From contig NZ_JBKEIT010000002.1 of NCBI RefSeq assembly GCF_046365375.1, positions 310,001-374,000 of the forward strand: a stretch of DNA of 64,000 nucleotides. The letters are read 5' to 3'. This DNA comes from Butyricimonas muris (GTDB lineage: Bacteria > Bacteroidota > Bacteroidia > Bacteroidales > Marinifilaceae). The translations under genes were made by a program, and so were the position numbers. Shown piece by piece: positions 1-8,650 of this stretch. A model generated the notes under the pieces. That model saw only the letters and a program-made list of their open reading frames with translations, made no database searches and had not been told where the DNA came from. Each line of letters starts with the position of its first letter. Position 1 is the stretch's first letter.

Positions 1-1937
1 GGGTTGCCCAAGTGATCCGGTTCTCCTTCGGTTCTTGGTGCCGGCAATACACCGTATTCTGTGCCCCGTAACATTGCGGCATAGTTGGTCTTCTCACCCC
101 ACCAGTTTTCTTGAGTCGTGTTCGACGTCTGGTAGGATGCGACAACGTTAGCTTTCAACCAATCTAGCAAACTGAATTGCAAATTTGTCGTGATGGTTAA
201 TCCGGAACCGTGTTGATTGTAGGAACTGTTTTCCAATTCATTGAGAATATTGTATTGGTAATATTCCGGACTCATCGTTCCCCATTTTCTTTTCAAGAAA
301 TAGAAATATTCCCCGTTCTCGTCATAGGCGGGTAATGCGCGAGTTGTTTTGTAGGCGTACTCCATGGGTGACAACTCCTGTTGGTAATATTGGCGGGAAG
401 AAATATTCCCGTTCATGTTCAAAGAAGCGTTTAGCCAAGGTGTGAGGTTGGCATTCAGTTTCATCGTGGCAGTATAACGCTCGTTGTTACTGTCCCAAAT
501 CACATCATTATCGCGCGTGTAACCGATCGAGGCGTAATAAGTGGCTTCCGGCGACCCTCCGGAAATACTGATCGTGTGTGAATGTGATACGGAATTTTTA
601 GTCAGTAAGTCGAACCAATCCGTGTTGATAACGCTAAGGCGTCCTACTTCTTTTTCGAATTGTTCGTCGGTCAGTTCATGATTGTATAATTGATTCAACA
701 GACCTTCATAACCAACCATGTTTATATCATCCGGGAACGGGTAATGTTGTGCTACCAATTCACGGGAAAACTGGATGCGCTCCTTGGAATTCATCACGTT
801 AATTGCCCGGTCGTTGTAGGAGGGGCGTTGACGAAGAGTTGTTGTCAAGTTGTAATTGACAATAGGTCGTCCGATGCGTCCCTTTTTAGTTGTTACCACG
901 ATCACCCCGTTGGCGGCGCGAGTTCCGTAAAGAGCGGTTGCGGCAGCATCTTTCAGTACGTCTATACGCTCGATATCTTGCGGGTTGATTCCGGCGATGG
1001 CATTACCGATACGGTTGATATAGTCCGGGTCATTCAAATCCGAAGCCGGCACGTTTACGGGATCCTGCATAATGATTCCGTCGAGTACCCACAGCGGTTC
1101 GCGATTGCCGATTAGCGTGGAGGTTCCACGGATACGCAGTTTGGGAACTACGCCTACCTCTCCGGAATTACTCATCAAAATCAAGTCCGGGATACGTCCC
1201 TGCAACATCTGATCTATAGAGGAAACGCCCGGGATGTTTAAATCCTCCATTTTAATGGAGGTCACGGAACTGGTGGATTTCCGGCGGTCTACCGTTTGGT
1301 AGCCGGTGATTACAACCTCGTCCATTTGGGTGGTTTCCTCTTCCATCGTTATATGTAATTCGGGTTCTCCCTTCCAAATGACTTCCCGCGTTTTCATTCC
1401 CACGAAAGAAAATACCAGAGTAGTTTCCCGGGAAGATACTAGAACCAGTTTGAAACGACCGTCTTTGTCGGACGTTACTCCTGTGGTTGTCCCTTTTATA
1501 ATAATGGTCACTCCCGGCAATGGTAATTTATCTTTATCTCTGACAATTCCTTGGATGATAGTGTTTTTTGTTTTTTGAGGTTTGATGATCACCGTTTGTT
1601 CGTTAAAAACAAAGTCGAGTTCCAAATTTTTGAATAGTCGTTTCAGTAAAGTTTCCACTTCTTCGTTCTTTGCTTGAACGTTGAGTTTTTCGATGTGTTT
1701 GAAATTCATGTGATTATAGACAAAAAACAAATCTGTCTGTTGCTGTATAGCTTGAAAGAGTTCCATTACCGTACACTCTTTCAAATCTAACGTGACACGT
1801 TGTTGTTGGGCTGACGCTCGTGCCGACACACTTAAACCGCTTAACGTCAACAAGACTATTACTAGTAATTTCATGACTTTTCCGGTTTTCTGTAGATAGA
1901 TTGTTCCGGGCCATCGAATGGTTCGATTTTTTTTCAT
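1..1937 (-). CDS. SusC/FecA-type TonB-dependent receptor, N-terminal part (runs off window)
   Basis: Outer-membrane receptor for TonB-driven import of a glycan or iron complex; the substrate cannot be told from this part. I read about 645 codons from an ATG at 1937 with no stop before the window edge. Order: long N-terminal extension and signal peptide (hydrophobic about residues 22-40, ending ASAQ), a secretin/TonB short N-terminal (STN) domain about 48-118, a carboxypeptidase-regulatory-like domain about 127-203, then the plug with the family signature DEVVITGY at 206-213 and VLKDAAATALYG, followed by the start of the barrel. An internal Met at 1874 would also give a signal peptide, but extended leaders are usual in this family. 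The STN domain and the fecR and ECF sigma genes just upstream imply that ligand binding is signalled to the sigma factor. The beta-barrel C-terminus is outside the window. Confidence 0.93.
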   Translation of the reverse strand, partial: MKKNRTIRWPGTIYLQKTGKVMKLLVIVLLTLSGLSVSARASAQQQRVTLDLKECTVMELFQAIQQQTDLFFVYNHMNFKHIEKLNVQAKNEEVETLLKRLFKNLELDFVFNEQTVIIKPQKTKNTIIQGIVRDKDKLPLPGVTIIIKGTTTGVTSDKDGRFKLVLVSSRETTLVFSFVGMKTREVIWKGEPELHITMEEETTQMDEVVITGYQTVDRRKSTSSVTSIKMEDLNIPGVSSIDQMLQGRIPDLILMSNSGEVGVVPKLRIRGTSTLIGNREPLWVLDGIIMQDPVNVPASDLNDPDYINRIGNAIAGINPQDIERIDVLKDAAATALYGTRAANGVIVVTTKKGRIGRPIVNYNLTTTLRQRPSYNDRAINVMNSKERIQFSRELVAQHYPFPDDINMVGYEGLLNQLYNHELTDEQFEKEVGRLSVINTDWFDLLTKNSVSHSHTISISGGSPEATYYASIGYTRDNDVIWDSNNERYTATMKLNANLTPWLNASLNMNGNISSRQYYQQELSPMEYAYKTTRALPAYDENGEYFYFLKRKWGTMSPEYYQYNILNELENSSYNQHGSGLTITTNLQFSLLDWLKANVVASYQTSNTTQENWWGEKTNYAAMLRGTEYGVLPAPRTEGEPDHLGN

Positions 1938-2037
1938 ACTTTTGAATGTTGATTAATACTACAAATACTTGACAAAATGTTAGTTTAAGGTTTTGATCAT
2001 TCCGGGAGAAAATGGCCGTTTTCTTCCGGATTTTATT

Positions 2038-3180
2038 TCAATACCCGACGATAATCTTATTTTGTACCATTTTAAAATGCACGTATGAGGTTTGCTCTAT
2101 TTTTTGGAGAATGGACATAACTGATTCTCCCCGGGGCAAATATCCACTGAACTTTTCCTCTTTTACTCTCGAGTTTTGGTATTCAACCCGAATGTCATAC
2201 CATAATGACAATTCTTGCATAATTTCTTCTATAGTCGCTTCTTCGAAACAGAAACGTCCATGACGCCATGCGATATATTTTTTGATATTTACTTGTTCTA
2301 CAGTGGTTTGTCCGGAAAGTAAATCCGTCGTTGCCATTTCTCCCGGGGTTAAAGTATATGGAATGCCTTCCTTGAACGCTACTTGTACTTTTCCTTCCAC
2401 CAAGGTAGTCCGTATGCTGGTTGGAATTCGGGTATTGACATTAAATTCTGTTCCTAGCACCGTGACAGTCAATTCACCGGTACGCACGATAAAGGGTTTG
2501 CTCGCGTTGTGACTTACTTCGAAATAGGCTTCACCGTGTAATTCCACTTCGCGTATGCTTTTTTCGAAATTTGTCGGGTAACTCATGCGCGTATCCGAAT
2601 TCAACCATACCCGGGTGCCGTCACTCAGTACCAAACGATATTCTGCACCTTTCGGCACTTCTATTTCGTTATACATAGGTTGTTCGACTTGTGGTTCCTC
2701 GGGGTTTTTCTCGTAGATAAGGGTTCCTTGGTCTTTAACAAGTTTGGCTCCGTCAATCTTCAACGTATCCGATATAGTTTGAGATGACAAGTTCAATACC
2801 TTTCCGGAGGCTGTTGTCAGATGTACAGCATTCCGACTTGGTTCTTGTGCGAAAGGCTCTACAATGGTATGCGGTTTGTTTTCCATGCTTAACCACCAGT
2901 AACCGCTTCCTAGAAACAAAAGTAAAACGGCAGCAGCCACTGACAATTTTAGAAATATGCGCTTCTTTTCCTGTCGTTTACGTGCAATTAGTTTTTCACG
3001 GAATGCTTGGCGCCAGCGAGTAAATTCTGCGGTGTTGTCGTCCATGTTGTTGGCACATTTGATTTTATCGTACAGCATCCTATGCTTAGGGGAGGCCTCT
3101 AACCACTCGTCGAAGAATTGCTTTTCTTGAGGTGTTAATTTCTTATCTAAACTTTTTTCAATAATCCACCAATCTATCAT
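2038..3180 (-). CDS. FecR family anti-sigma factor
   Basis: Inner-membrane regulator that holds the ECF sigma factor encoded upstream and is controlled by the receptor encoded downstream. The 380 residues split into a cytoplasmic N-terminal part (1-75) that should bind sigma, one membrane helix about 76-97, a FecR periplasmic domain about 170-265 (VPKGAEYRLVLSDGTRVWLN region) and a C-terminal DUF4974-like domain about 300-378. Length and order are typical of Bacteroidetes FecR proteins. It lies 100 bp before the receptor start and 122 bp after the sigma stop. The 122-bp gap holds an A/T-rich inverted repeat (about 3232-3259), so some termination or separate initiation there is possible. Confidence 0.93.
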   Translation of the reverse strand: MIDWWIIEKSLDKKLTPQEKQFFDEWLEASPKHRMLYDKIKCANNMDDNTAEFTRWRQAFREKLIARKRQEKKRIFLKLSVAAAVLLLFLGSGYWWLSMENKPHTIVEPFAQEPSRNAVHLTTASGKVLNLSSQTISDTLKIDGAKLVKDQGTLIYEKNPEEPQVEQPMYNEIEVPKGAEYRLVLSDGTRVWLNSDTRMSYPTNFEKSIREVELHGEAYFEVSHNASKPFIVRTGELTVTVLGTEFNVNTRIPTSIRTTLVEGKVQVAFKEGIPYTLTPGEMATTDLLSGQTTVEQVNIKKYIAWRHGRFCFEEATIEEIMQELSLWYDIRVEYQNSRVKEEKFSGYLPRGESVMSILQKIEQTSYVHFKMVQNKIIVGY

Positions 3181-3302
3181 AGTGTATAATTTATATGATT
3201 TTACCCTAGTAACACGGTAAATAGTGAATGGTTACAAAAAAAATCATATTTTTTTGTAATTCCGGTGGAATTTAAAATTTGTGGAAAGGTTATTACTTTG
3301 AA

Positions 3303-3905
3303 TTATTCCCGGTTGGATGGCGAAGGTACGGTTGGTGAGAGTATGGGGAAGATGAACATTAATATCCCTATAATGTGTTCGTTACTATTGGTCAATGCTT
3401 CTTTTATTTTCTGTACGGCTCTGTGAATTTGGACTTTTGCAACATTTTCACTGATACCAAGGCGTTCGGCAATCTCCGAATACTTTAGATTATAGTAAAA
3501 CCGGAGTTCACAGATATTCCGATACTTTTCTGGTAATCCAGTAATAATTTTCTTTATATCTTTGATTAATTCTTCATCGTCTAGCCATTCTAATGCTTCC
3601 GCTTGCTCGATGGCTTGAAGATAAAGAATCTTATGACGATCCTCCACTCCCCGATCTCGTAAATAATTCAGACAACTATTGCGTACTGTCACGCAAAGAT
3701 ATGCGCCGATATTTACTTCCGAATTAAGTAGAGAAATATTTTCATATAGTTTGATTAAAGCATTCTGAACGATGTCTTTAGCAACTTCTCCATCAAATAC
3801 AAAATTCCGGGCAAATCCATGTAGCCTGGCAAAATAATGATCGTACAATTCCATGTAAGCACGATTTTCTTTTTGCTGTAAACGATGTATAAAATTCTTT
3901 GCCAT
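3303..3905 (-). CDS. ECF RNA polymerase sigma factor (sigma-70 family, Bacteroidetes type)
   Basis: Extracytoplasmic-function sigma factor that should direct transcription of the downstream receptor locus when released by FecR. Region 2 includes the helix around EVAKDIVQNALIKLYE; region 4 carries a helix-turn-helix at KYSEIAERLGISENVAKVQIHRA. I start at the ATG at 3905 (about 200 residues, beginning MAKNFIHRLQQ) rather than an in-frame ATG at 3944, because a perfect -7 element (TATATTTG on the minus strand, 3930-3937) lies between them and would put the upstream ATG outside the transcript. Sigma, FecR and receptor are in the usual order for cell-surface signalling. Confidence 0.93.
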   Translation of the reverse strand: MAKNFIHRLQQKENRAYMELYDHYFARLHGFARNFVFDGEVAKDIVQNALIKLYENISLLNSEVNIGAYLCVTVRNSCLNYLRDRGVEDRHKILYLQAIEQAEALEWLDDEELIKDIKKIITGLPEKYRNICELRFYYNLKYSEIAERLGISENVAKVQIHRAVQKIKEALTNSNEHIIGILMFIFPILSPTVPSPSNRE

Positions 3906-3929
3906 TTTTTTGAGTATGTTTTCTGTTTG

Positions 3930-3962
3930 CAAATATATAATCAAAATGGAGCAAAAAACAAA
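3930..3962 (-). promoter_or_regulatory. Bacteroidetes promoter of the ECF sigma gene
   Basis: On the minus strand TTTG (3959-3962) is followed after 21 bp by TATATTTG (3930-3937), matching the TTG...TAnnTTTG consensus of the primary Bacteroidetes sigma factor. It sits 25 bp before the preferred start at 3905 and decides that start. Confidence 0.6.
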
Positions 3963-4039
3963 TTTTCGTAATAGAATTGAAGAATACCTATGAAAACAGT
4001 TTTATTTCCTATATTTACGGTTGAAAAATCAGATTTACA

Positions 4040-4774
4040 ATGGAATCATTGCCTCAAGAGTACGTGTTGTTGAAGAAAATCAATACATATATTGATAAAT
4101 TGTTAAACGAGTCTGCCGCATCGGAAATCGCTCGATTGAATGATATATATGACTATATTAAAGGTAAAGAGGATTTCGCTAAACATTTTCCGACTCCGGT
4201 GGATTTTAGTCGTTTTATGAGAAAAATGCACGATCAGGGTATTTTGAAGCAATTGATTAGAAATTGCATGGTGGATACCACTATTTATCATCATTACCAG
4301 TGGCGTTTTTTTCCTAAAGCCAGAGTGATTAAAAAGGAAACCACTTGTGAAGATCGGAATGTGGCGGATTCGCATCCCGGGGCGGGAACATTTTTCAAGA
4401 GTGCTAAAAAGTATGAAGCGGCTAATGGAGTACTCGTGCGTTCGACGCAGGAATTGTATATACTGAATCAATTGTTGGCTGTGGATTTTTTTGACGTGTA
4501 TTATGAGGCGCCTTTGGCTGTCGGAAAACAGAAAAAGTTTCCCGATTTCACGGTACGTAATAAAATCACGGGAACGATATTTCGGTGGGAGCATTTCGGT
4601 ATCAATGATGAATCGGATTACGGGGAGGCGATGGCAGATAAGCTATCGTGGTATAGGGATATCGGATTTCGGAGTATCGAGGAGGGGGGAAGATTGGTGG
4701 TGACGATTTATCAAGACGACGATCAATTGGTGGCAGCTGTCACACGTTTAATCGAGAAGATGAAAGGGAATTGA
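4040..4774 (+). CDS. PD-(D/E)XK nuclease-like protein of unknown role
   Basis: A 244-residue cytoplasmic protein. The first 115 residues are helical and without recognised domain. Residues 134-205 show the order of motifs seen in the nuclease modules attached to UvrD/helicase IV-type proteins: R134-S-x-x-E138, YYEAPL, then F167-P-D-F (PD at 168-169), a strand ending W183-E-H-F-G (E184 in place of the ExK), and a helix with Y194 and K201 followed by WY...G. I infer a PD-(D/E)XK fold that acts on nucleic acid, but no helicase is attached or adjacent. It is transcribed alone, divergently from the sigma gene and towards the tRNA genes. It could instead be a restriction-like or repair accessory enzyme; family assignment is from motifs only. 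Confidence 0.8.
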   Translation: MESLPQEYVLLKKINTYIDKLLNESAASEIARLNDIYDYIKGKEDFAKHFPTPVDFSRFMRKMHDQGILKQLIRNCMVDTTIYHHYQWRFFPKARVIKKETTCEDRNVADSHPGAGTFFKSAKKYEAANGVLVRSTQELYILNQLLAVDFFDVYYEAPLAVGKQKKFPDFTVRNKITGTIFRWEHFGINDESDYGEAMADKLSWYRDIGFRSIEEGGRLVVTIYQDDDQLVAAVTRLIEKMKGN

Positions 4775-4860
4775 TCTTATTTTTCTCAAAAAAGTGAAGC
4801 GTGGTTGACGTTTTGGTTGACAAAAACTATCCAAGTCTCATGAAAACTGTTTAAAAGCAA

Positions 4861-4886
4861 AAAGCACTTACCTTCGTAAGTGCTTT
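4861..4886 (-). terminator. Terminator of the tRNA-Tyr/tRNA-Gly unit
   Basis: An 11-bp perfect stem (AAAGCACTTAC / GTAAGTGCTTT) with a CTTC/GAAG loop lies 8 bp after tRNA-Gly; in the minus direction it is followed by TTTGCTTTTAAA. Confidence 0.7.
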
Positions 4887-4894
4887 ATATTGAG

Positions 4895-4967
4895 AGCGGA
4901 AAACGGGACTCAAACCCGCGACCCCCAGCTTGGAAGGCTAGTGCTCTATCGACTGAGCTATTTCCGC
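4895..4967 (-). tRNA. tRNA-Gly (anticodon UCC)
   Basis: A 73-nt minus-strand cloverleaf. The acceptor stem GCGGAAA/TTTCCGC is perfect, the anticodon loop is CTTCCAA (TCC, glycine) and the T loop is of the TTTGAGT type. CCA is not encoded. It follows tRNA-Tyr by 5 bp, so the two are probably cut from one transcript. Confidence 0.95.
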
Positions 4968-4972
4968 GAATG

Positions 4973-5054
4973 TGGGGAGAGCAGGATTCGAACCTACGAA
5001 GACGATGTCAGCTGAGTTACAGTCAGCCCCAGTTGGCCACTTTGGTATCTCCCC
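4973..5054 (-). tRNA. tRNA-Tyr (anticodon GUA)
   Basis: An 82-nt class II tRNA with a long variable arm. The acceptor stem GGGGAGA/TCTCCCC is perfect with discriminator A, the anticodon loop is CTGTAAC (GTA, tyrosine) and the T loop is TTCGAAT. CCA is not encoded. Confidence 0.95.
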
Positions 5055-5090
5055 TTTGTTCAAAGAACGGTTGCTTTTGTTAAGCGGGTA

Positions 5091-5121
5091 CAAAGATAGA
5101 GAGTTTTATTGAAAGTCCAAA
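5091..5121 (-). promoter_or_regulatory. Promoter of the tRNA unit
   Basis: On the minus strand TTTG (5118-5121), 19-bp spacer, TATCTTTG (5091-5098): a perfect Bacteroidetes primary promoter 37 bp before the 5' end of tRNA-Tyr. Confidence 0.7.
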
Positions 5122-5162
5122 TATTGGGAGAGAAAATTTTGAAAAAAGATATTTTTGTCGTA

Positions 5163-5200
5163 AAAAAGTACGGGGAAGTTCAGAACGAAACTTCCCCGTT
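5163..5200 (-). terminator. Terminator of the NigD-like gene
   Basis: An 11-bp stem (ACGGGGAAGTT / AACTTCCCCGT) with an 8-base loop just after the stop codon, followed on the minus strand by ACTTTTTTA. Confidence 0.75.
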
Positions 5201-5223
5201 ACATCTTACCGTCACGAAGAGAC

Positions 5224-5907
5224 CTATTTACGAGGACGATAAGTAATGTCAATTGTTTTTTCTTTTTGATCAAACGCTTTGTAGTGTATTCGGAGTTCGA
5301 CAGAGTCCGTTACCTCGCTAAAGGTTTCCTTTAGCGGGAAACTCACGTAACCGTTTCTACTGGTGTTTTCCGGATCGTTGTAAGCGTTATGGCGGAATTC
5401 CAGTAATACCTTTCCGTCGGCAGTTTTTTCTTCATGCTTGGTGAGGTTTACCATGTGGGTAATGCTTCCGCCACCGCCGTAGAAAAAACGGAAAGTGATG
5501 AAGTCATTGGCGATCCAGTACTCGGGTAGTTCTATCGGATCCATTCCTAAACTGTCGCTGATGGCTTCTTTGTACGGTACGATCGGTTTCGTCAGTAATT
5601 CCTGCAAACCGTTTACTTTCACGTAATGATCCACGTCTGAGCCCGGGTTGGCATCCTGCAGGATCGTGAAGTCTGCGAATACTCGTGCGTTGTTTTCCAG
5701 TGAACGGGCGGGTACGTTCGAAACGGAGGGAAATAGCACGGGACCTTTATCCAAAAGGATTTGGTATTCGTTATCTCCGGTTTTCTCGATCGTGCCAAAC
5801 TCTAGCCAAAATTTATCCAAGCTATACCCGTCATCGTTACAAGAGGAAAACGTGAGTGTAGTTATGATCAAAAAAATAATTAGCGTGAATGTGTTCTTGC
5901 TTTTCAT
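5224..5907 (-). CDS. NigD-like lipoprotein
   Basis: A 227-residue secreted lipoprotein. The signal peptide ends in a lipobox (LTFSSC, Cys23) and the mature protein begins with the family-typical acidic start CNDDGYSLDKFW. The rest is beta-rich (two likely domains, about 28-100 and 105-225). NigD-like proteins were named from a Bacteroides bacteriocin-associated operon, but most members, including this one, stand alone with no known function. It is transcribed as a single gene between the tRNAs and the phosphate regulon, with its own terminator. Confidence 0.85.
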   Translation of the reverse strand: MKSKNTFTLIIFLIITTLTFSSCNDDGYSLDKFWLEFGTIEKTGDNEYQILLDKGPVLFPSVSNVPARSLENNARVFADFTILQDANPGSDVDHYVKVNGLQELLTKPIVPYKEAISDSLGMDPIELPEYWIANDFITFRFFYGGGGSITHMVNLTKHEEKTADGKVLLEFRHNAYNDPENTSRNGYVSFPLKETFSEVTDSVELRIHYKAFDQKEKTIDITYRPRK

Positions 5908-6010
5908 TTTTTCCCTTTCTTATTACTTGTTGTTATCACATCTGCCATTAAGCATCTATGCATTAGATGGATGATTAACAAAATGGTTGCGTTGAATAGT
6001 ATTAAAATAA

Positions 6011-6184
6011 GTTTATAAAGTTCATAAGGTCCATAAAGTTCATAAGGTCGAAAGTCCGTGGACCCCTGCGGGGCGCTATACCAACGGCAGCTTGTGCTGC
6101 CGTTTTGATTTTGTCCGAAGGACACCTGTGACTTTATGGACTTTCGACTTTACGGACTTTATAAACCTTATAAACTTTATAAAC
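6011..6184. repeat. Large nested palindromic element (47-bp arms, three inner hairpins)
   Basis: Two 47-bp arms (6011-6057 and 6138-6184) are inverted copies with about 41 of 47 positions matching, all differences being transitions. Each arm is itself a series of 8-10-bp units of the type ATAAAGTTC/ATAAGGTCC. Between them are three perfect mini-hairpins: CCCC-TGC-GGGG (6063-6073), AACGGCAGC-TTGT-GCTGCCGTT (6083-6104) and GTCC-GAA-GGAC (6113-6123). The element ends 2 bp from the histidine kinase stop and fills most of the gap to the NigD-like gene, so it may also end the pst-pho transcript. Confidence 0.85.
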
Positions 6185-6186
6185 CC

Positions 6187-7950
6187 TTACGCATTCTCGA
6201 TCTTCCTTAGCGAGAACAAAAATTCCAATCCCCCGTCTTTCCTGTTTTTGGCGGATATTTCTCCTTTATGGAAAAGGATGGCGTTCTTCACGATGGAGAG
6301 TCCCAAGCCGGAGCCTCCGGATTGACGGCTGCGTCCCTCGCATACCCGGTAGAAACGTTCGAAGATACGGTTCAGGTGGTTTTCGTCGATGCCTCGCCCC
6401 GTGTCGTAATAGGAGAAATAATAGAATTCGTTGTCTTCCGTGTAATTGTTGATCCCGATAGAGATGTTTTCTCCGGCATAGTTGATCGTGTTTTCGATGA
6501 GATTACGGAATATGGCGTACACGAGAGTCTTGTTTCCCTCGATAGAGATTGCCGGATCGACGCTATTTTTGACGGTGATGCCATGAGATACGATCGGCTC
6601 ATGTAAATCCGTGATAGCTTCCTGTAGAGTGGCGTGGATATTGACTTGCTCTTTTTCAAACATTTCCGCGGCTTCTTCTGTTTTCGTGATTAAGGCAATA
6701 TCCCGGATCAGATCGGATAATCTCACGACTTGCGAATAGGTGCGTTCAAGGAAAAAACGTTGTTTGTCGGGAGCGATATTCTGTTGTTCCAACAAGGTTT
6801 CGATGTAGCCGCGGATACTACTCACGGGGGTTTTCAGTTCATGGGCGATATTGTTAGTCATCTCTTGTTTCAACAAGCGGTTTTTCTCGTTGTCAGAGAT
6901 GTTGTTTAGCGTGATTTCAAAACTGTTATCCGTGAATATCAGTAGTTGAATGGCGAAGTGCTTGCCGGATTTGCTGATTTTATTCTGGTAAACGGGGATG
7001 TTCGTGGTGTTGGGGGTGACCGGGGTGTTGCGTTTCAGGAAGTCTGCCACTTCTTTGAAATCCGGTTGGTCGAGGAGTCCTTCCACCTTAAAGGTCGGTT
7101 CATCCAAAATCGTGTTCAGGTATTGGATAAAATGCGTGTTGGCGTATATTTTTTCTTGGTTGGCGGAGAAAATGGCGATACCCTCGTCGGAATAATGGAA
7201 ATGGCGGAGTAATTTTTCTTGTTCCACGTTGATTTGCTTGTTGCTTTCTTCCAGTAGACGGTAGCTGTGGATGATTTTCTCTCCTATTTCTCCTAATTCC
7301 GTGTGCGGGAAACGAATATTTTTGTAGTCGATATTATGATTCTCCGCGGAGATAATGAAGTCTTTCAAGCCGGAGATAGCTTTCCCGAACCGATCGGATA
7401 TGTAAATCAGCGAGATCAGCGTGATGAAGAACAACAACGTGATGAAATAGAGGAATATATTGTCCGTTTTCAAGAAATTTTGTACCTCGATGTCGTAGGG
7501 GAGTGCAACCCGGATGTAGTAATTGATATAGTCTTTGGCGTAGTAATAATATTCTATTCCCGTGCTTCGCGAAAGACGTATGGCTGTACCCGTTTTTTGA
7601 ATGGATGCGGATTGTATTTCGGGGCGTTGTAGATGGTTTTCTATCTCTTTTCCCGTGTCGAGATTGTTGTCATACAGGACTTTCCCGTCATGGCTGACTA
7701 TCGTCAGGCGCAAGTTGGAAGGCATGAGCGTTAATACGCTGTTTAACGAGTCAACCCGATGTTTTTCAAGTAAATGATGTTGATGGATAAAACGAGCTAT
7801 GATGTCTGAATAGTCATCCAGCGTGGTGCGTAGGGTTTCGGTCTTGTATTCCTTTTCCCGGTTCTGTTGGAAAAAGGTAATCACGATGGTAAATGCCGCG
7901 AATACAATGAAGAAGTAGATGAATAACTTCTGTTTATAGGATAATTTCAT
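6187..7950 (-). CDS. phoR: Sensor histidine kinase, PhoR-like
   Basis: Membrane kinase that should phosphorylate the response regulator encoded 12 bp upstream in response to phosphate status. Of 587 residues: membrane helices at about 8-26 and 165-185 enclose a periplasmic domain of about 135 residues; a linker and a PAS-like domain (about 245-350) follow; then the H box with phospho-acceptor His370 (NIAHELKTPVSS), N box NLIENTINYAG, and G boxes DTGRGI and GGSGLGLSI. The large periplasmic domain is larger than in E. coli PhoR but common in Bacteroidetes. Last gene of the pst-phoU-pho operon. The name rests on context and architecture. Confidence 0.88.
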   Translation of the reverse strand: MKLSYKQKLFIYFFIVFAAFTIVITFFQQNREKEYKTETLRTTLDDYSDIIARFIHQHHLLEKHRVDSLNSVLTLMPSNLRLTIVSHDGKVLYDNNLDTGKEIENHLQRPEIQSASIQKTGTAIRLSRSTGIEYYYYAKDYINYYIRVALPYDIEVQNFLKTDNIFLYFITLLFFITLISLIYISDRFGKAISGLKDFIISAENHNIDYKNIRFPHTELGEIGEKIIHSYRLLEESNKQINVEQEKLLRHFHYSDEGIAIFSANQEKIYANTHFIQYLNTILDEPTFKVEGLLDQPDFKEVADFLKRNTPVTPNTTNIPVYQNKISKSGKHFAIQLLIFTDNSFEITLNNISDNEKNRLLKQEMTNNIAHELKTPVSSIRGYIETLLEQQNIAPDKQRFFLERTYSQVVRLSDLIRDIALITKTEEAAEMFEKEQVNIHATLQEAITDLHEPIVSHGITVKNSVDPAISIEGNKTLVYAIFRNLIENTINYAGENISIGINNYTEDNEFYYFSYYDTGRGIDENHLNRIFERFYRVCEGRSRQSGGSGLGLSIVKNAILFHKGEISAKNRKDGGLEFLFSLRKIENA

Positions 7951-7962
7951 GGGAATAATTTT

Positions 7963-8640
7963 TTAAAGTTCTATACAATAGCCATACCCGGAGCGGTTGA
8001 TGATATGTTTTCCTTGGTCTCCGAGTTTTTTTCTCAGCCGGGTGATGTGGACGTCTACCGTGCGTTCCAGCACGTAGCTGTCGTCGTTCCATACTTTATT
8101 GAGAATATCTTCGCGGGAAAATATTCTTCCGGGGGCTTGTGCCAACATGTTTAATATCTCGAATTCTTTTTTAGTGATCGGGATAATACGGTCATTAACG
8201 GACACGCATTTCATACTTTGGTCAATATGCATTTCGCCGACGTCGATGATGGTTTTCTTACTCTCCGGGGAACCTGTTCGTTTCAGTACCGCTTTCACTC
8301 TTGCCGATACTTCTTTTATCGAGAAAGGCTTGGAAATATAATCGTCCCCGCCGATGCTGAAACCGGTGAGCATATCGTTTTCCGTGTCTTTGGCGGTAAG
8401 GAATATAACCGGGGTGGCATTGTGCAGGTCTTTGCGCATTTTCTCTGCCATTTTGAAACCGGACATTCCGTCCATCATGACATCCAGTAATATCAGGTCA
8501 TATTCCTCGGGGAGCATCTTTAATGCCTGTTCCGCGGAAGGAGCCGTGGCGACGAAGTAACCCTCGCTCTCGAGATTGAATTGCAGGATTTCTCTTAAAT
8601 CAGCCTCGTCGTCAACCACTAAAATGCGTTTTTTGTCCAT
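7963..8640 (-). CDS. phoB: OmpR/PhoB-family response regulator
   Basis: A 225-residue two-domain regulator: receiver domain 1-120 with acidic pocket DDE (10-12), phospho-acceptor Asp53 (LLDVMMDG) and the conserved Lys near 103; winged-helix DNA-binding domain about 128-225 with the recognition region RTVDVHITRLRKKLG. It sits between phoU and the kinase gene with 10-12-bp gaps. It is the likely protein that reads the 11-bp-spaced direct repeats in front of pstS (13237-13276). Confidence 0.9.
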   Translation of the reverse strand: MDKKRILVVDDEADLREILQFNLESEGYFVATAPSAEQALKMLPEEYDLILLDVMMDGMSGFKMAEKMRKDLHNATPVIFLTAKDTENDMLTGFSIGGDDYISKPFSIKEVSARVKAVLKRTGSPESKKTIIDVGEMHIDQSMKCVSVNDRIIPITKKEFEILNMLAQAPGRIFSREDILNKVWNDDSYVLERTVDVHITRLRKKLGDQGKHIINRSGYGYCIEL

Positions 8641-8650
8641 CGTTTCAATT

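Noticed and set aside
1714..1914. 66-codon minus-strand frame at the receptor start
   Set aside because: It is a shifted frame inside the TonB-dependent receptor gene, whose true frame shows signal peptide, STN, regulatory-like and plug domains.
3906..3944. Longer start for the ECF sigma factor
   Set aside because: A perfect -7 promoter element lies between this ATG and the one at 3905, so the upstream ATG would not be transcribed.
4880..5083. 67-codon plus-strand frame
   Set aside because: It runs across the two tRNA genes on the opposite strand; such frames (GKRDSNPRPP type) are common tRNA artefacts.
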